Below are positions 9,195 through 18,387 of a stretch of 64,000 nt of DNA, piece after piece. The DNA is from Hydrogenophaga crassostreae. GTDB lineage: Bacteria; Pseudomonadota; Gammaproteobacteria; Burkholderiales; Burkholderiaceae_C. A program made the translations under genes and the position numbers. The notes beneath the pieces are model-generated. The model worked only from the letters and a program-made list of their open reading frames with translations. It did no database searches and was not told where the DNA came from. The DNA lies in contig NZ_CP017476.1 in the NCBI RefSeq assembly GCF_001761385.1, positions 3,275,501 to 3,339,500 on the forward strand, in the 5' to 3' direction. Each line of letters opens with the position of its first letter. The first letter of the stretch is position 1.

Positions 9195-9874
9195 AAAGGC
9201 AGCGTGCCCTGAGGGTCTGACCGAAGCGGTGCGGCCTGCCCAATCAGCGCCACCCCGGGCTGGCGGTCCAGCCATGACAAAGCCTGATCAGCGGGCTGCC
9301 TCAGCCAGACGAACCCCTCGCTGGCCCCAAGCAAGCGCAACTGGCGCTTTTCGTCCCCCGGGCGGTGCAAGCGATTGAGCAAGGCATGGCTGTCGGCATT
9401 GGCGGTGAGCAAAGAGAAACTGTGCACCGCCTGACCCGTGTCGGGCTGAATCCAGCATTCGTGCAACGCGGCGGCCAGCAGGGGTTTTCCGTCCGCCGCC
9501 TCAACCCGCCAACGCACCGCGCGCCCGGTTTCCCAGCAAGGCTCGAAATAATTCAACATCGGCACAAGGGCAAAACACCGCTCGCGCCAGGCGCTGCGGA
9601 AACTGGGCTTTTCCTGCACGGTTTCACACCGCGCGTTGTAGGTACCGCGGCCCACCGTGGCCGCATGGGCGGTGTCACGGCACCAACGCGGAACCAGTCC
9701 GAAACGGGCCAGACTCACCCGCGTGCCTGCTGCCCCTTGCTGCGCCGTGAGAATGGGAGCGAGATAGCCGGGATAGGTCTCCGCCGGCCAGGTTTCGACA
9801 GGCCAGGTCAGAGGACCCAGCTCGGTCATGGGCAACAAATGGTTCGGCGTCGCCGGCGTGTAGTTGGTGCACAA
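9191..9874 (-). CDS. SRAP (YedK/HMCES-like) abasic-site crosslinking protein
   Basis: A 227-residue SRAP protein beginning MCTNYTPATPN, so the catalytic Cys2 is present. Asn in YNARCETVQEK, Glu in LNYFEPCWE and His in NRLHRPGDEKRQL complete the recognised active-site set. The family protects single-stranded DNA by forming a thiazolidine crosslink with abasic sites. It is the last gene of a compact minus-strand operon, three bases after the LRR kinase. The paralog at 5786-6541 lacks Cys2. Confidence 0.9.
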   Translation of the reverse strand: MCTNYTPATPNHLLPMTELGPLTWPVETWPAETYPGYLAPILTAQQGAAGTRVSLARFGLVPRWCRDTAHAATVGRGTYNARCETVQEKPSFRSAWRERCFALVPMLNYFEPCWETGRAVRWRVEAADGKPLLAAALHECWIQPDTGQAVHSFSLLTANADSHALLNRLHRPGDEKRQLRLLGASEGFVWLRQPADQALSWLDRQPGVALIGQAAPLRSDPQGTLPF

Positions 9875-9877
9875 AAC

Positions 9878-11176
9878 TCAAAGGCTCCACCGGGTGACCA
9901 AAGTGGCGAGGTCGGGACGGGCGACAGGGTCGGGCGCCAGGCAGGCATCCGCGGCGGCCTGCAGAGCCCTCACCCCGGGGGTTCCGGCATCGGTCTTCGA
10001 CACATGGCAAACCAGTTCTTCGAACAAACAACCCAGGGCGCGCACCTCCAGCTGCAACAACGCATGCGCAAGCGCCGGTTGCTCGGCCGGCAACACCGTC
10101 GCCGCCCCCATGTCGCTCAACATGGCATCGCCATTGGCCGGATTCCACAGGATATTGTGGGCATAAAAGTCTCCATGCATCACGCCGCGCGCATGCAGGT
10201 GCGCCAAACCGGCCACCATCTGCTGCCCGACCCGAAAAGCGGCCTCGGCCGACAATTCAAACCCTGGCGCGTACACATCGCGGGTGCAAGAGTCCATGCT
10301 CGGCGGCCCCGCCAAGGCCTTGTGGCTGGGCGGCAGCAGTGGCAACAGCATGCCGCGCACGCCTTGCGGATGCTGCTCCAGCTCGGCCACCGGGGTGCAC
10401 AGCCCGGGGTGAGGCCCTATGGCCAGTGAGCCGGCGATTTCGTGCTCGGGCAAGCCGTCGCTGGTGACCGTACCCTTGAACAACTTGAGCGCCCGCGCGT
10501 CGCCACTGGGCAAAGTCACCCGGTGGATGTGGCCTGAAGCGCCCTCACCCAACAGCTCATTCACCTGCAGTTGAGACCAGGACACGCTCGGCAACGGTGC
10601 GGGAGCAGGCGTTTGCCAACCCAAAGGATTGCCTGCCAACGCCAACCAGGCCAAGCGCGGCAAACGGGTGAGCCAGGGTGGCAGGCTTGCAAAGCAGTTG
10701 GCCGAAAGGCGCAACAACTCAAGCCGGTGCGCATTGGCCAAGCCGTCCGGCAAGGCCTGAAGCCGGTTTCCGGCCAGCATGAGCTTCTGCAACGCAGGGC
10801 GCTCACCCAAGGCATCGGGCAGGCGCTCGATGGCGTTGTCGGTCAGGATCAGCCAGCGCAGCAAGGGCGGCAAGGCTTCTGGACCCACTTCGCGAATGCG
10901 TGTGGCCTTAAAACCCACGACCTCCAATGCCGCACAGTCACCCAGTGACTCCGGCAGGCGCGTGAACAGGTTGTTGGAGCCGAACAGGATCTTCAGCTTG
11001 TTCAAACGCCCCATGTCATCAGGCAATCCGGTCAACCGGTTGCCACTGAGGTTCAGCACCTCCAGCGTTTCAGCCAGATCAAAAACCTCTTTGGGCAGCT
11101 CGGTTAGACCGCAGCTCAGATCCAGTCGTGTGGCACCTGCGAGATCGCCGCGGCGCAGTTGTTCCAGTGTGTTCAC
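9878..11176 (-). CDS. Leucine-rich-repeat protein kinase
   Basis: A 432-residue two-part protein. Residues 1-200 hold LRR units such as LEVLNLSGNRLTGLPDDM and LRWLILTDNAIERLPDAL. A kinase domain follows: Gly loop LLGEGASGHIHRV, Lys in ALKLFKG, catalytic loop HGDFYAHNILWN, and SDMGAA in the position of DFG. The DMG variant and short C-lobe suggest an unusual but possibly active kinase. No membrane segment is seen. It lies 12 bases after an exported protein gene and three before the SRAP gene. Substrate unknown. Confidence 0.85.
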   Translation of the reverse strand: MNTLEQLRRGDLAGATRLDLSCGLTELPKEVFDLAETLEVLNLSGNRLTGLPDDMGRLNKLKILFGSNNLFTRLPESLGDCAALEVVGFKATRIREVGPEALPPLLRWLILTDNAIERLPDALGERPALQKLMLAGNRLQALPDGLANAHRLELLRLSANCFASLPPWLTRLPRLAWLALAGNPLGWQTPAPAPLPSVSWSQLQVNELLGEGASGHIHRVTLPSGDARALKLFKGTVTSDGLPEHEIAGSLAIGPHPGLCTPVAELEQHPQGVRGMLLPLLPPSHKALAGPPSMDSCTRDVYAPGFELSAEAAFRVGQQMVAGLAHLHARGVMHGDFYAHNILWNPANGDAMLSDMGAATVLPAEQPALAHALLQLEVRALGCLFEELVCHVSKTDAGTPGVRALQAAADACLAPDPVARPDLATLVTRWSL

Positions 11177-11188
11177 GCGGGCAGTTCC

Positions 11189-11713
11189 TCAGGGCGCGAT
11201 CGTGATCGAGCGCAAGCTGGTTCGCAAGGCGCTTTCAACCTGGGGAAACGCTTCTTTCGTCGAATTGAAATTGAAAATCAGCATCTGGTCGCCCAAGCCG
11301 GTGATGAGCATCATGTTGTGAATGTCTGTGTCAACCGCATTGGATGTCATCTCCATGAACAACCAGCGCTGACCAGCGAGCTCAATGATGTCATTGCTGA
11401 CCCAACGGATGCCCGGAACCACCCGCTCCATCATGCCGGTGAAGGCTTCCTGAACCTCGCCGAGCTGCGCTTGCGGGATGCGATGGGGTTTGATGTCATA
11501 GGCCACGGTCGTGGTCGCGCCCTCGTCGCCAACGACGAACCTGGGGGCCCGCTTGCTGGGCCACTTCAAATCGATGACCGCCTGGGGCACCGGTCCGAAA
11601 CCCGGTGGGGGCTCAAAACGGGCCCTGGAGTCGGCCACTTGAATCGGTTCGGCCCCAACCTGTCCGGCCAGACCCACACACAACGCCGCGAGCAGCCACT
11701 TGAATCGGTTCAC
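11189..11713 (-). CDS. Exported hypothetical protein
   Basis: A 174-residue protein from a GTG at 11713, chosen because it produces a clean signal peptide (MNRFKWLLAALCVGLAGQVGA); the open frame extends further upstream without such a feature. The mature part contains FEPPPGFGPVPQAV and ends in a mixed region with MEMTSNAVDTDIHNMM. I do not recognise a specific function. First gene of a three-gene minus-strand operon with the LRR kinase and SRAP gene. Confidence 0.7.
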   Translation of the reverse strand: MNRFKWLLAALCVGLAGQVGAEPIQVADSRARFEPPPGFGPVPQAVIDLKWPSKRAPRFVVGDEGATTTVAYDIKPHRIPQAQLGEVQEAFTGMMERVVPGIRWVSNDIIELAGQRWLFMEMTSNAVDTDIHNMMLITGLGDQMLIFNFNSTKEAFPQVESALRTSLRSITIAP

Positions 11714-11853
11714 CAAAATACCCCTGCGCAGTTTGCATAGAACGGCGCCAAGACCGGCGCCACCATTCCCGAGCCATTTTGCCCGCTGCGGCAAATGGTT
11801 CATCAGCGAGGCGTCCGGGCGGGTGACGCCCAGCGCCCGGATAATTCCCCACC

Positions 11854-12330
11854 ATGAACGTACTCTCTCAAACACTTTTCCCTTTTGGCTGGCAACACTA
11901 CCTGGCTGGCGGCCTGATGATCGGCGCAGGCGTGTCCTTGCTGTTTGTACTCACCGGCCTGGTCGGGGGCATGAGCTCGGTCTTTTCCAGCACCTGGTCT
12001 TTTTTCTCACGCCAGCCCTATTTCCAGCAGGCCCGCTTCCTCGACACGCGCCAGTGGCGGCTGGTCTACGCACTCGGACTGGTTCTGGGCGCCGCCGCCT
12101 GGTGGCTGATTTTTTCCGATGGCACACCGGGCAACACGCAGGTCCCTGTCTGGGCCCTGCTCGTGGGTGGTTTTCTGGTGGGCTATGGGGCGCGTCTGGG
12201 CAACGGATGCACCTCGGGTCATGGCATTTGCGGTTTGGGATCGCTGCAATGGCCCTCGCTGCTCGCGGTGCTGACCTTCATGGCCACGGCCTTTCTCACC
12301 GCCAATCTGGTTGCCTGGAGCCTCTCATGA
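11854..12330 (+). CDS. YeeE/YedE family transporter, first half
   Basis: A 158-residue membrane protein with four or so hydrophobic segments. The signature GARLGNGCTSGHGICGL carries the conserved Cys of the YeeE/YedE group. E. coli TsuA of this group imports thiosulfate; in many Proteobacteria the fold is split into two adjacent genes, as here. Its stop overlaps the next start (ATGA). Likely an inner-membrane sulfur-compound uptake channel; the substrate is inferred from the family. Confidence 0.88.
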   Translation: MNVLSQTLFPFGWQHYLAGGLMIGAGVSLLFVLTGLVGGMSSVFSSTWSFFSRQPYFQQARFLDTRQWRLVYALGLVLGAAAWWLIFSDGTPGNTQVPVWALLVGGFLVGYGARLGNGCTSGHGICGLGSLQWPSLLAVLTFMATAFLTANLVAWSLS

Positions 12331-12779
12331 GCACCCCCGCACCACTGACAGCAGTTCGAGCACTCGCCGTGCTCGCCAGCGGCGCCCTGTTCGGCTTTGG
12401 CCTGGCGCTGTCCACCATGGTGCAGCCCGAGGTGGTACTGGGATTTTTGCGTTTTAGCGACTACGGGCTGGCCCTGGTGATGGGCGGCGCCGTGGTGGTC
12501 ACACTGATCGCTTACAAGCTCATACCCCTGAAACTCAAAGCCCCCCTTCTGGGTGGCTACTTTCATTGGCACGTGAGCCACTGGAACCGCGACACGCTGG
12601 TTGGCGCGGCGGTATTTGGCATTGGCTGGGGCCTTTGCGGCGTTTGCCCAGGGCCTGCCATCGCCGGCCTGGGCACGGGCAACTGGAGCCTGCTCTGGGC
12701 CCTGGGTGGCATCGCACTGGGCGCGGGGGCTCAAGGTTTGCTGGCCAGAGCACCTGCACCGTCTTCGCCAAGCCGATAG
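12327..12779 (+). CDS. YeeE/YedE family transporter, second half (DUF6691-like)
   Basis: A 150-residue membrane protein beginning at the ATG that overlaps the preceding stop by four bases. Motif FGFGLALSTMVQPEVVLGFL and the Cys-bearing GIGWGLCGVCPGPAIAGL are typical of the second half of split YeeE/YedE transporters. The coupled pair should assemble together in the inner membrane. The frame stays open far upstream, but those residues come from other frames of the neighbouring gene. Confidence 0.88.
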   Translation: MSTPAPLTAVRALAVLASGALFGFGLALSTMVQPEVVLGFLRFSDYGLALVMGGAVVVTLIAYKLIPLKLKAPLLGGYFHWHVSHWNRDTLVGAAVFGIGWGLCGVCPGPAIAGLGTGNWSLLWALGGIALGAGAQGLLARAPAPSSPSR

Positions 12780-12857
12780 CATGTGAATCCACAGCCGAGG
12801 GGAACCCTTGATCAAGCCCCGACTCATTCAAAGCCTGAACGTCACAACTCCGCTCCT

Positions 12858-13325
12858 ATGTTGCAAACCCTCAAAACGCTTTTCTCTCACCTCGCCGGCC
12901 CAACCGAAGAAGAAAGCTCGGCCGAGGCGATCCACCAATTGCAATTGTCCACAGCCGTGCTGCTCGTCGAAGTCATTCGGGCCGAACCCACCATGGACGC
13001 TCCGGAACGCAGTGCCATCGTGCAAGCCCTTGGCAAGCGATTCCAGATGTCCAGCGACGAGCTCTCCGACTTGATTGAAATGGCGCAAGACACCGCCAAA
13101 ACCGCCTACGACTACCAGCGTTTCACCAGTCTGATGAACGAGCGGTACTCGCAAGCGCAGAAGATAGAGGTGGTCGAATCCATGTGGACGGTCGCCTACG
13201 CAGATGCCCATCTGGATGCCAACGAGAACCACGTGATCAGCAAGGTCGCTGGTCTCCTGCATGTGACCCATGGCGAGTACATAGGTGCCAAGATGCGGGC
13301 CAAAGAAGCGGCTGCCATCGCCTAA
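12858..13325 (+). CDS. TerB-family protein
   Basis: A 155-residue all-helical, acidic protein. The start at MLQTLKTLFSHLAG is preferred over an in-frame ATG 75 bases upstream. The region LQLSTAVLLVEVIRAEPTMD and the later YADAHLDANENHVISKVAGLL show the EF-hand-like acidic repeats of TerB (DUF533-type) proteins. TerB proteins are linked to tellurite resistance and membrane stress, but isolated copies like this have no settled role. No other ter genes are nearby. Confidence 0.8.
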   Translation: MLQTLKTLFSHLAGPTEEESSAEAIHQLQLSTAVLLVEVIRAEPTMDAPERSAIVQALGKRFQMSSDELSDLIEMAQDTAKTAYDYQRFTSLMNERYSQAQKIEVVESMWTVAYADAHLDANENHVISKVAGLLHVTHGEYIGAKMRAKEAAAIA

Positions 13326-13449
13326 CACCCTTGCGCCCCAGGTCGTCACCGGTCGCTACAGAGCTTTGCCCGCCACACATCCCGTGTTTACACCGCAGAT
13401 ACACACACCGGCCAAGATCAAGGCACCCCAACCCTCAAGGAGTTTCTCC

Positions 13450-13980
13450 ATGACCATTCGCATCCTTCTACCGCTCGCCGTCGTCGCTGCTCTGGGTTTG
13501 AGCGCCACATCGACCTTTGCCGAAACCAACGACAAGCGTGGGCGGGTGATCATCATCGATCAGGGCAGATCCGATCGCAACGAACACCGGCAAGACCGAC
13601 GGGAAGACCGCCGCGACGCGCGACGCGATGTGCGCGAACACCGCTCGGACCGCCGCCAGGATCGCCAGGATCGCCGGGAGGGCCTCCGGGACGATCGCCG
13701 GAATGATCGCTGGGACAACCGCGATGACCACCGCTGGAGCCATCGCGATGATCGACGCCATCCAGGGGTTCGTTACTACTACAACGCGCGGGGACCCGAA
13801 TTTTCCCGAGGGCGCCACCTTCCACACGACCTGCGCATTTCGCAATACGTGGTGGTGAATCCGCGCAGCCACCATTTGAGCGCGCCTCCACGCGGCCACC
13901 ACTGGGTTCAAGTCGGTGGCGACTATGTCTTGGTCGCGATCGCCACCGGCATCATCGCCAACATCATCTTCAACCACTGA
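13450..13980 (+). CDS. RcnB-like periplasmic protein, Arg/Asp-rich
   Basis: A 176-residue protein with a signal peptide (MTIRILLPLAVVAALGLSATSTFA) preceded by AAGGAG. The middle is a low-complexity run of Arg, Asp and His, such as RQDRREDRRDARRDVREHR. The C-terminal part YVVVNPRSHHLSAPPRGHHWVQVGGDYVLVA fits RcnB, linked in E. coli to nickel and cobalt homeostasis. It ends in a hydrophobic segment, AIATGIIANIIF. A strong terminator follows. Metal specificity is an inference. Confidence 0.85.
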   Translation: MTIRILLPLAVVAALGLSATSTFAETNDKRGRVIIIDQGRSDRNEHRQDRREDRRDARRDVREHRSDRRQDRQDRREGLRDDRRNDRWDNRDDHRWSHRDDRRHPGVRYYYNARGPEFSRGRHLPHDLRISQYVVVNPRSHHLSAPPRGHHWVQVGGDYVLVAIATGIIANIIFNH

Positions 13981-14004
13981 GCCTGCCAGGCACACCAGCG
14001 TCCC

Positions 14005-14043
14005 GGCCAGCCTGCCCTTTTGGGGCGGGCTGGCCTTTTTTTT
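14005..14043 (+). terminator. Rho-independent terminator
   Basis: A GC-rich stem (outer arms 14005-14012 and 14028-14035, GGCCAGCC with GGCTGGCC, continuing inward) is followed by eight T residues. It ends the RcnB-like transcript. Confidence 0.9.
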
Positions 14044-14139
14044 GCGCATGCAGACGTCTGCCGGTAACCCGCGTGACAAGGTTCATCGAGGGCAGCCACA
14101 ACAATGCCAGCTTTGCCCGACTTCCAGATCAGGAGACCC

Positions 14140-15093
14140 ATGAACGCCGCACTTGTCCCCAACCGTGTTCTCGCCCATACCGGCGCCCGCTATCCCATCA
14201 TTCAGGCCCCCATGGGCTGGATCGCGCGCACCACCCTGGCCTCTGCGGTCTCCCGTGCCGGCGGGCTCGGCATCATTGAAACCTCCTCGGGGGAAACCGC
14301 CAATTGCCAGGCGGAAATCACAAAGATGGCAGCCACTGGCCTGCCGTTTGGCGTCAACCTCCCGATCCGGTTCCTCAAAGACGACGCCATGCTGCGCTTT
14401 GTCTGCGAGTCGGGCGTGAAATTCGTCACCACTTCGGCGGGCAGCCCTGCCAAGTTCATCGCCCCGCTCAAGGGCGCTGGCATCACGGTCTACCACGCCG
14501 TGCCCACTGTCGAAACCGCGCTCAAATGTGTCGATGCCGGCATTGACGGCCTGGTCGTTGAAGGAGCTGAAGGCGGTGGCTTCAAAAACCCGGAAGAGGT
14601 GTCCACCCTGGTGCTGCTGCAAGCCATTCGCCAGCGGGTCAACGTGCCCATGGTTGCGGCGGGTGGCATTGTGGATGGGCGCGGCATGGCGGCCGCTTTC
14701 GCCGCAGGCGCCGAGGCGGTCCAGATGGGTACACGGTTTGTGAGCTGCGCAGAGAGCCCGGTTCACGACAACTTCAAGCAGGCCATCGTTCAGGCCGGCG
14801 ACACGGGCACCTGGGTGCTCAACAAGAAGTCCAGCCCCTGCATCCGTGCGCTCAAGTCCGAGCGCACGGCGGCCATTCACGAGTCGGGCCTGATGCCGCC
14901 TGACACCTTCACCGGTATTCAAAAAGTCTACTTCGACGGCGACATGGAAGCCGCGCCTGCGCTGGCCGGGCAGAGCGTGGCGCTGATCCACGGGGTGCGC
15001 TCGGCCGCCGACATCATTGAGACCATGGTGAGCGAGTTTTTTGACATCACAGCCGAGCTGGGCCGCATGGGTCGCAACCGCGCGTTTACCTGA
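14140..15093 (+). CDS. NAD(P)H-dependent flavin oxidoreductase / nitronate monooxygenase
   Basis: A 317-residue FMN TIM-barrel enzyme of the nitronate monooxygenase (2-nitropropane dioxygenase-like) family. Landmarks are PIIQAPMGWIA near the start, GLPFGVNLPI, GLVVEGAEGGGF and PMVAAGGIVDGRGMAAAFAAGA near the phosphate-binding end, then GAEAVQMGTRF. AGGAGA before the ATG at 14140 selects this start over one 36 bases upstream. Members oxidise alkyl nitronates or act as enoyl reductases; the two cannot be told apart here. Confidence 0.88.
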   Translation: MNAALVPNRVLAHTGARYPIIQAPMGWIARTTLASAVSRAGGLGIIETSSGETANCQAEITKMAATGLPFGVNLPIRFLKDDAMLRFVCESGVKFVTTSAGSPAKFIAPLKGAGITVYHAVPTVETALKCVDAGIDGLVVEGAEGGGFKNPEEVSTLVLLQAIRQRVNVPMVAAGGIVDGRGMAAAFAAGAEAVQMGTRFVSCAESPVHDNFKQAIVQAGDTGTWVLNKKSSPCIRALKSERTAAIHESGLMPPDTFTGIQKVYFDGDMEAAPALAGQSVALIHGVRSAADIIETMVSEFFDITAELGRMGRNRAFT

Positions 15094-15195
15094 TTCTCCC
15101 CGGGGCATTGCTCAGCGGGCAAAATGGAACCATTCATCGGCTGGCAGCACAAACATTGCCAAGCCCCTTAAATGACCACCGCTGACCCATCCCCC

Positions 15196-15786
15196 ATGAA
15201 GACCCGTCTACTTGCTTTCTCACTCTCTGCCTTGTTTGCCCTGACCTTGGGTGCATGTTCGTCAGAGTCCGGCGACCCGGCCTCGACCCCGTCCGTGGCC
15301 ATTGCGCCAGGCCAGGCCTATGACGCTGTTGCCAAGGACGCCAAGGGGTTCACGGCGGGTGCGTTAATGGGCGCGAACGCCGTCTACGTGTTGTTTGATC
15401 CACAGTGCCCGCATTGCAGTCATTTGTGGGAAGCCTCCATGCCGCTGCACAGCAAAGTGAAATTCATCTGGGCGCCCGTCTCCCTGCTGGGTGCGAAAAG
15501 CCTGCCCCAGGGCGCAGCCCTGCTGCAAGCAGCCAACCCGGTTGACGCCATGACCGCACACGAAAAATCACTGCTCGGCGGCCAGGGCGGCATGGCCGCT
15601 TCGGCCAGTATTCCTGCAGACATCGAGGCCAGCATCAAGGCCAACACCAACCTGCTGGACAGCCTCGGAGCGAGTTCGGTGCCCTACATCGTGGCCAAAA
15701 ACGCGCGAACCGGGCAGGTCGTGACCCAGGCGGGCTCCATGGACACCCAGGCGCTGGCGGAATTGCTCGGCGTGTCGGCCAACTAA
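15196..15786 (+). CDS. DsbG/DsbC-like thiol:disulfide protein, predicted lipoprotein
   Basis: A 196-residue protein whose signal peptide ends in the lipobox LTLGAC, so it should be a membrane-anchored lipoprotein. The thioredoxin-like domain carries FDPQCPHCSHLWE, a CPHC redox motif, and a cis-Pro region near SSVPYIVAK. This matches the DsbG/DsbC isomerase group, although the N-terminal dimerisation domain is short. An ATG at 15172 adds eight residues without a signal peptide, so 15196 is preferred. Confidence 0.85.
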   Translation: MKTRLLAFSLSALFALTLGACSSESGDPASTPSVAIAPGQAYDAVAKDAKGFTAGALMGANAVYVLFDPQCPHCSHLWEASMPLHSKVKFIWAPVSLLGAKSLPQGAALLQAANPVDAMTAHEKSLLGGQGGMAASASIPADIEASIKANTNLLDSLGASSVPYIVAKNARTGQVVTQAGSMDTQALAELLGVSAN

Positions 15787-15900
15787 GGCTCAGTGGCGCT
15801 GCCTTTTTCGAGGATCGCATGGGCCACCGGCCGCACGCAATCTCGCCGATGAATTAACATCGTGCCACCGTCCGCATACCGCGGCAATTGAGGAGCCATC

Positions 15901-16041
15901 ATGGGCAAAGAACAGCGCAACGAGAAGATGTCAAAGAAACCGAAAAAAGACACATCGGCACCCAAGGGACCGGCCACGTCGGATCGCCCTGTGGCGCCGA
16001 TGACCGCCGTCGCACCCCGCGGCAAAGAAAAGTACAAGTAA
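15901..16041 (+). CDS. Small Lys-rich protein
   Basis: A 46-codon reading frame with GAGGAG just upstream. The product begins MGKEQRNEKMSKKPKKD, is rich in Lys, Pro and Ala, and ends RGKEKYK. It lies 25 bases before the DUF427 gene and may be co-transcribed. The good ribosome-binding site and lysine-biased composition support a real gene, though no family is recognised. Confidence 0.6.
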   Translation: MGKEQRNEKMSKKPKKDTSAPKGPATSDRPVAPMTAVAPRGKEKYK

Positions 16042-16066
16042 CCTCAACAGAGAAAAGGGATTGCCC

Positions 16067-16348
16067 ATGAAAGCCACCTGGAAAGGCACCGTAATCGCCG
16101 AAAGTGAAGACACCGTTCTGGTTGAGGGCAATCATTACTTCCCCGAGAGTTCGCTGAACCAGGCCGTGATCACCTTCAGCAACCACCGCACCAGCTGCCC
16201 CTGGAAGGGCGAAGCAAGTTATTACTCGCTGCTGGTTGAGGGCGAGCTCAACCCGGATGCCGTCTGGTACTACCCGGATCCAAAGCCCGAAGCTGAAAAC
16301 ATTCGCGGCCATGTTGCCTTCTGGAAGGGCGTCAAGGTCGCAGCCTGA
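16067..16348 (+). CDS. DUF427 domain protein
   Basis: A 93-residue cytoplasmic protein. The core VEGNHYFPESSLNQAV, NHRTSCPWKGEASYYSLLVEG and WYYPDPKPEAENIRGHVAFWKG is highly characteristic of DUF427, a small beta-rich family with no established biochemistry. An upstream in-frame TTG at 16061 is less likely than the ATG. A perfect inverted repeat follows the stop. Confidence 0.9.
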   Translation: MKATWKGTVIAESEDTVLVEGNHYFPESSLNQAVITFSNHRTSCPWKGEASYYSLLVEGELNPDAVWYYPDPKPEAENIRGHVAFWKGVKVAA

Positions 16349-16350
16349 CG

Positions 16351-16374
16351 CGTCAAAGGGGTGCCCCTTTGACG
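16351..16374 (+). repeat. Inverted repeat after DUF427 gene, possible terminator
   Basis: Arms CGTCAAAGGGG (16351-16361) and CCCCTTTGACG (16364-16374) are perfect with a two-base centre, so the real loop would be slightly larger. No T run follows. Confidence 0.55.
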
Positions 16375-16499
16375 TACCAGTCACTTGCAGCCCTTCTCGG
16401 CAACCCGTACTGCCAGCCATGGCAGGTTTGCTTGCCAAGCACGATGGCCATCGCGCTCAGGCTGCCATTTGCGTCTGATAGCGCCTCACTTGAGGGTCA

Positions 16500-17760
16500 A
16501 CAGACGCTTCCTCGCCCAAGGCCTGCGCGAGGCCCGGTGTGAGTGGCGCGCACCGGTCCACCGCACCCAGGCCGGCATGGGACATGCGTCAAGATCACGT
16601 CGGCCAGATCGGCACTGGACAGTTCAAGAACGCCTCGAGAGGCCCCCAGACCGCTGCGCTGTTCAGCGCTTCGCGCTTCATAATGTGGCGCTGTACCTTG
16701 CTTGAGCCGCGGTACCTCTACGGCCACGTCAGCCGGCAACGAAGGGTGTCTTCTCTGTCATCCGGTTTCGACAAGCTGCGTCCGCCCGGGTTGCAGCCAT
16801 TCTCAAGGCCAATGCGCCCGACCTCCCGGCACATCCGTTGAGCTTGTGCAACCGGGTTTTGAGCTCGCGCGGCCAGGGGTGTCTGCCCCCAAGTCGCCAG
16901 ACTCGCTGACCCACCGCTGCAACATCGAGAAAACAGTTTGCGGGCGAAGGCTCGGGAGCTGAGGCTTCATTCGGCAAAGCAAGCACAGCCAGGTCATCCG
17001 TGTTGGCACCGGCAAGCGAGGCGACCCGTTGCCGGATGGGCAGCACCAGTTGTGCCGCCTCAAAGGGCTTGCTAGGCACTCATGCCCGCAGCTCTGGCCT
17101 GGGCCATTTCGCGGCTCAGCATGGAGACGCTCCGGGCGATGATCGGCACGCGCTGCAAGCGCAAGCCGCCCCGAATGTGCCGGCAGACGTCAAACCCGAC
17201 CAAGCACGGGCCTCTGCAGCTTGAGCCAAGGCACATAAAGCCATCGGGGCTGGCTTGCAGCCTGTCCACCGCATCCTGTGGCGTCACTGCTGCGCCCTCC
17301 GGCACCCGGCACCTCCAGTTTGATTTCAGTGTCATCCGCGACCAACACCCGCACACCCTGGAGTCCTTGTTCAACCAGACCCAATGTTCTGTGTCGTCAT
17401 CAACCCACAAAATGTTGTATCCAAGAGTGCTCCGCCGTTGCTACGTGCCACCAGCGACACGCCTTGCCGAACCCGTTCATATCCCCGAATTGGCGGACAA
17501 ATCGGATCCGCGGTGGGGCGTTTGCTTCGGCCGAGGGCCATGCAATGGACTGCAATGAAGCGAATACCGCACACCTCAAGCGAGAACCAGTCTATGATCG
17601 GAGCATCGATCCAGCCGCTGAACAGCAGGTTGGTGCTCAGTCCCCCTTCCCCCGTGGCGCAATTCGGGCCACCACCAAGTCTTCTGGCCGTTGCGCCCTG
17701 CTTCTCCAACATCCCAGAGTCCGCCATGGCAGTGCGGTGTTGGCCACCCCCCATTTTTTC
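16500..17760 (-). pseudogene. Remnant of a hybrid histidine kinase with REC and Hpt domains
   Basis: About 1.5 kb between DUF427 and the RRM gene holds no intact gene. Minus-strand frames carry recognisable fragments in the right order: IDAPIIDWFSLE near 17.6 kb, a receiver start LQGVRVLVADDTEIKLEV, AVDRLQASPDGF and GFDVCRHIRGG, then REMAQARAAGMSA followed by SKPFEAAQLVLPIRQRV with the conserved receiver Lys. An Hpt-like LHKLNGCAGRSGALAL with the phospho-His position comes last. Frameshifts and stops break these pieces into at least three frames. The 5' kinase part is not recognisable. Boundaries are approximate. Confidence 0.75.
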
Positions 17761-17931
17761 TGAGTTGAAGCCGTTGACCCTCTGGGTTGCCGTCTTGACT
17801 CGGCTCCTCGCGCGCAGGCACCGTCCACGCGCAATTACCGATGTCGGGGCTCGTTACAGAGTCCTGCATCCCCGCCTCCCGTAGCCGATTCTTTGAAGCG
17901 CGGAAGGCATTTCTCTCTGAAAGGTCCAATC

Positions 17932-18237
17932 ATGGGCAAGAAACTTTACGTCGGCAACCTCTCCTACTCGGTGAACGACAACTCCCTGCAACAAGCATTC
18001 TCTGAATTTGGCTCGGTCCAGTCCGCCAAAGTCATGACCGACCGCGACAGCGGCCGCTCCAAAGGTTTCGGCTTTGTCGAAATGTCCAGCGACGCTGAAG
18101 CACAAGCTGCTATCGCCGGCATGAACGGCCAGAATTTTGATGGCCGCGACGCTGTCGTGAATGAAGCCCGTCCTATGGAGCCACGCACCGGTGGCGGCGG
18201 CGGCGGCTACGGCGGTGGCAACCGCGATCGTTACTAA
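17932..18237 (+). CDS. RRM-type RNA-binding protein
   Basis: A 101-residue protein with one RNA recognition motif: RNP2 is KLYVGNLSY and RNP1 is SKGFGFVEM. A Gly-rich tail (GGGGGGYGGGNRDRY) follows. This layout is that of bacterial and cyanobacterial cold- or stress-linked RNA-binding proteins. The start at MGKKLYVG is preferred over an in-frame ATG 39 bases earlier. A strong terminator lies 22 bases after the stop. Confidence 0.93.
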   Translation: MGKKLYVGNLSYSVNDNSLQQAFSEFGSVQSAKVMTDRDSGRSKGFGFVEMSSDAEAQAAIAGMNGQNFDGRDAVVNEARPMEPRTGGGGGGYGGGNRDRY

Positions 18238-18259
18238 GCCCTCGGCTCAGTGAATGAAG

Positions 18260-18286
18260 AACCGGCCTTTTGGGCCGGTTTTTTTT
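18260..18286 (+). terminator. Rho-independent terminator
   Basis: Stem AACCGGCC (18260-18267) with GGCCGGTT (18273-18280), followed by a run of T residues to 18286. It ends the RRM gene. Confidence 0.9.
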
Positions 18287-18387
18287 CGCCCCTCCGATAC
18301 CGCGCCCCCAACGCATCGCCCATGACAGGGACCGGCGAGTGGCGTGCCGGGACTTGATACCGAACATCCCCAGGGGCATACTGGCGC

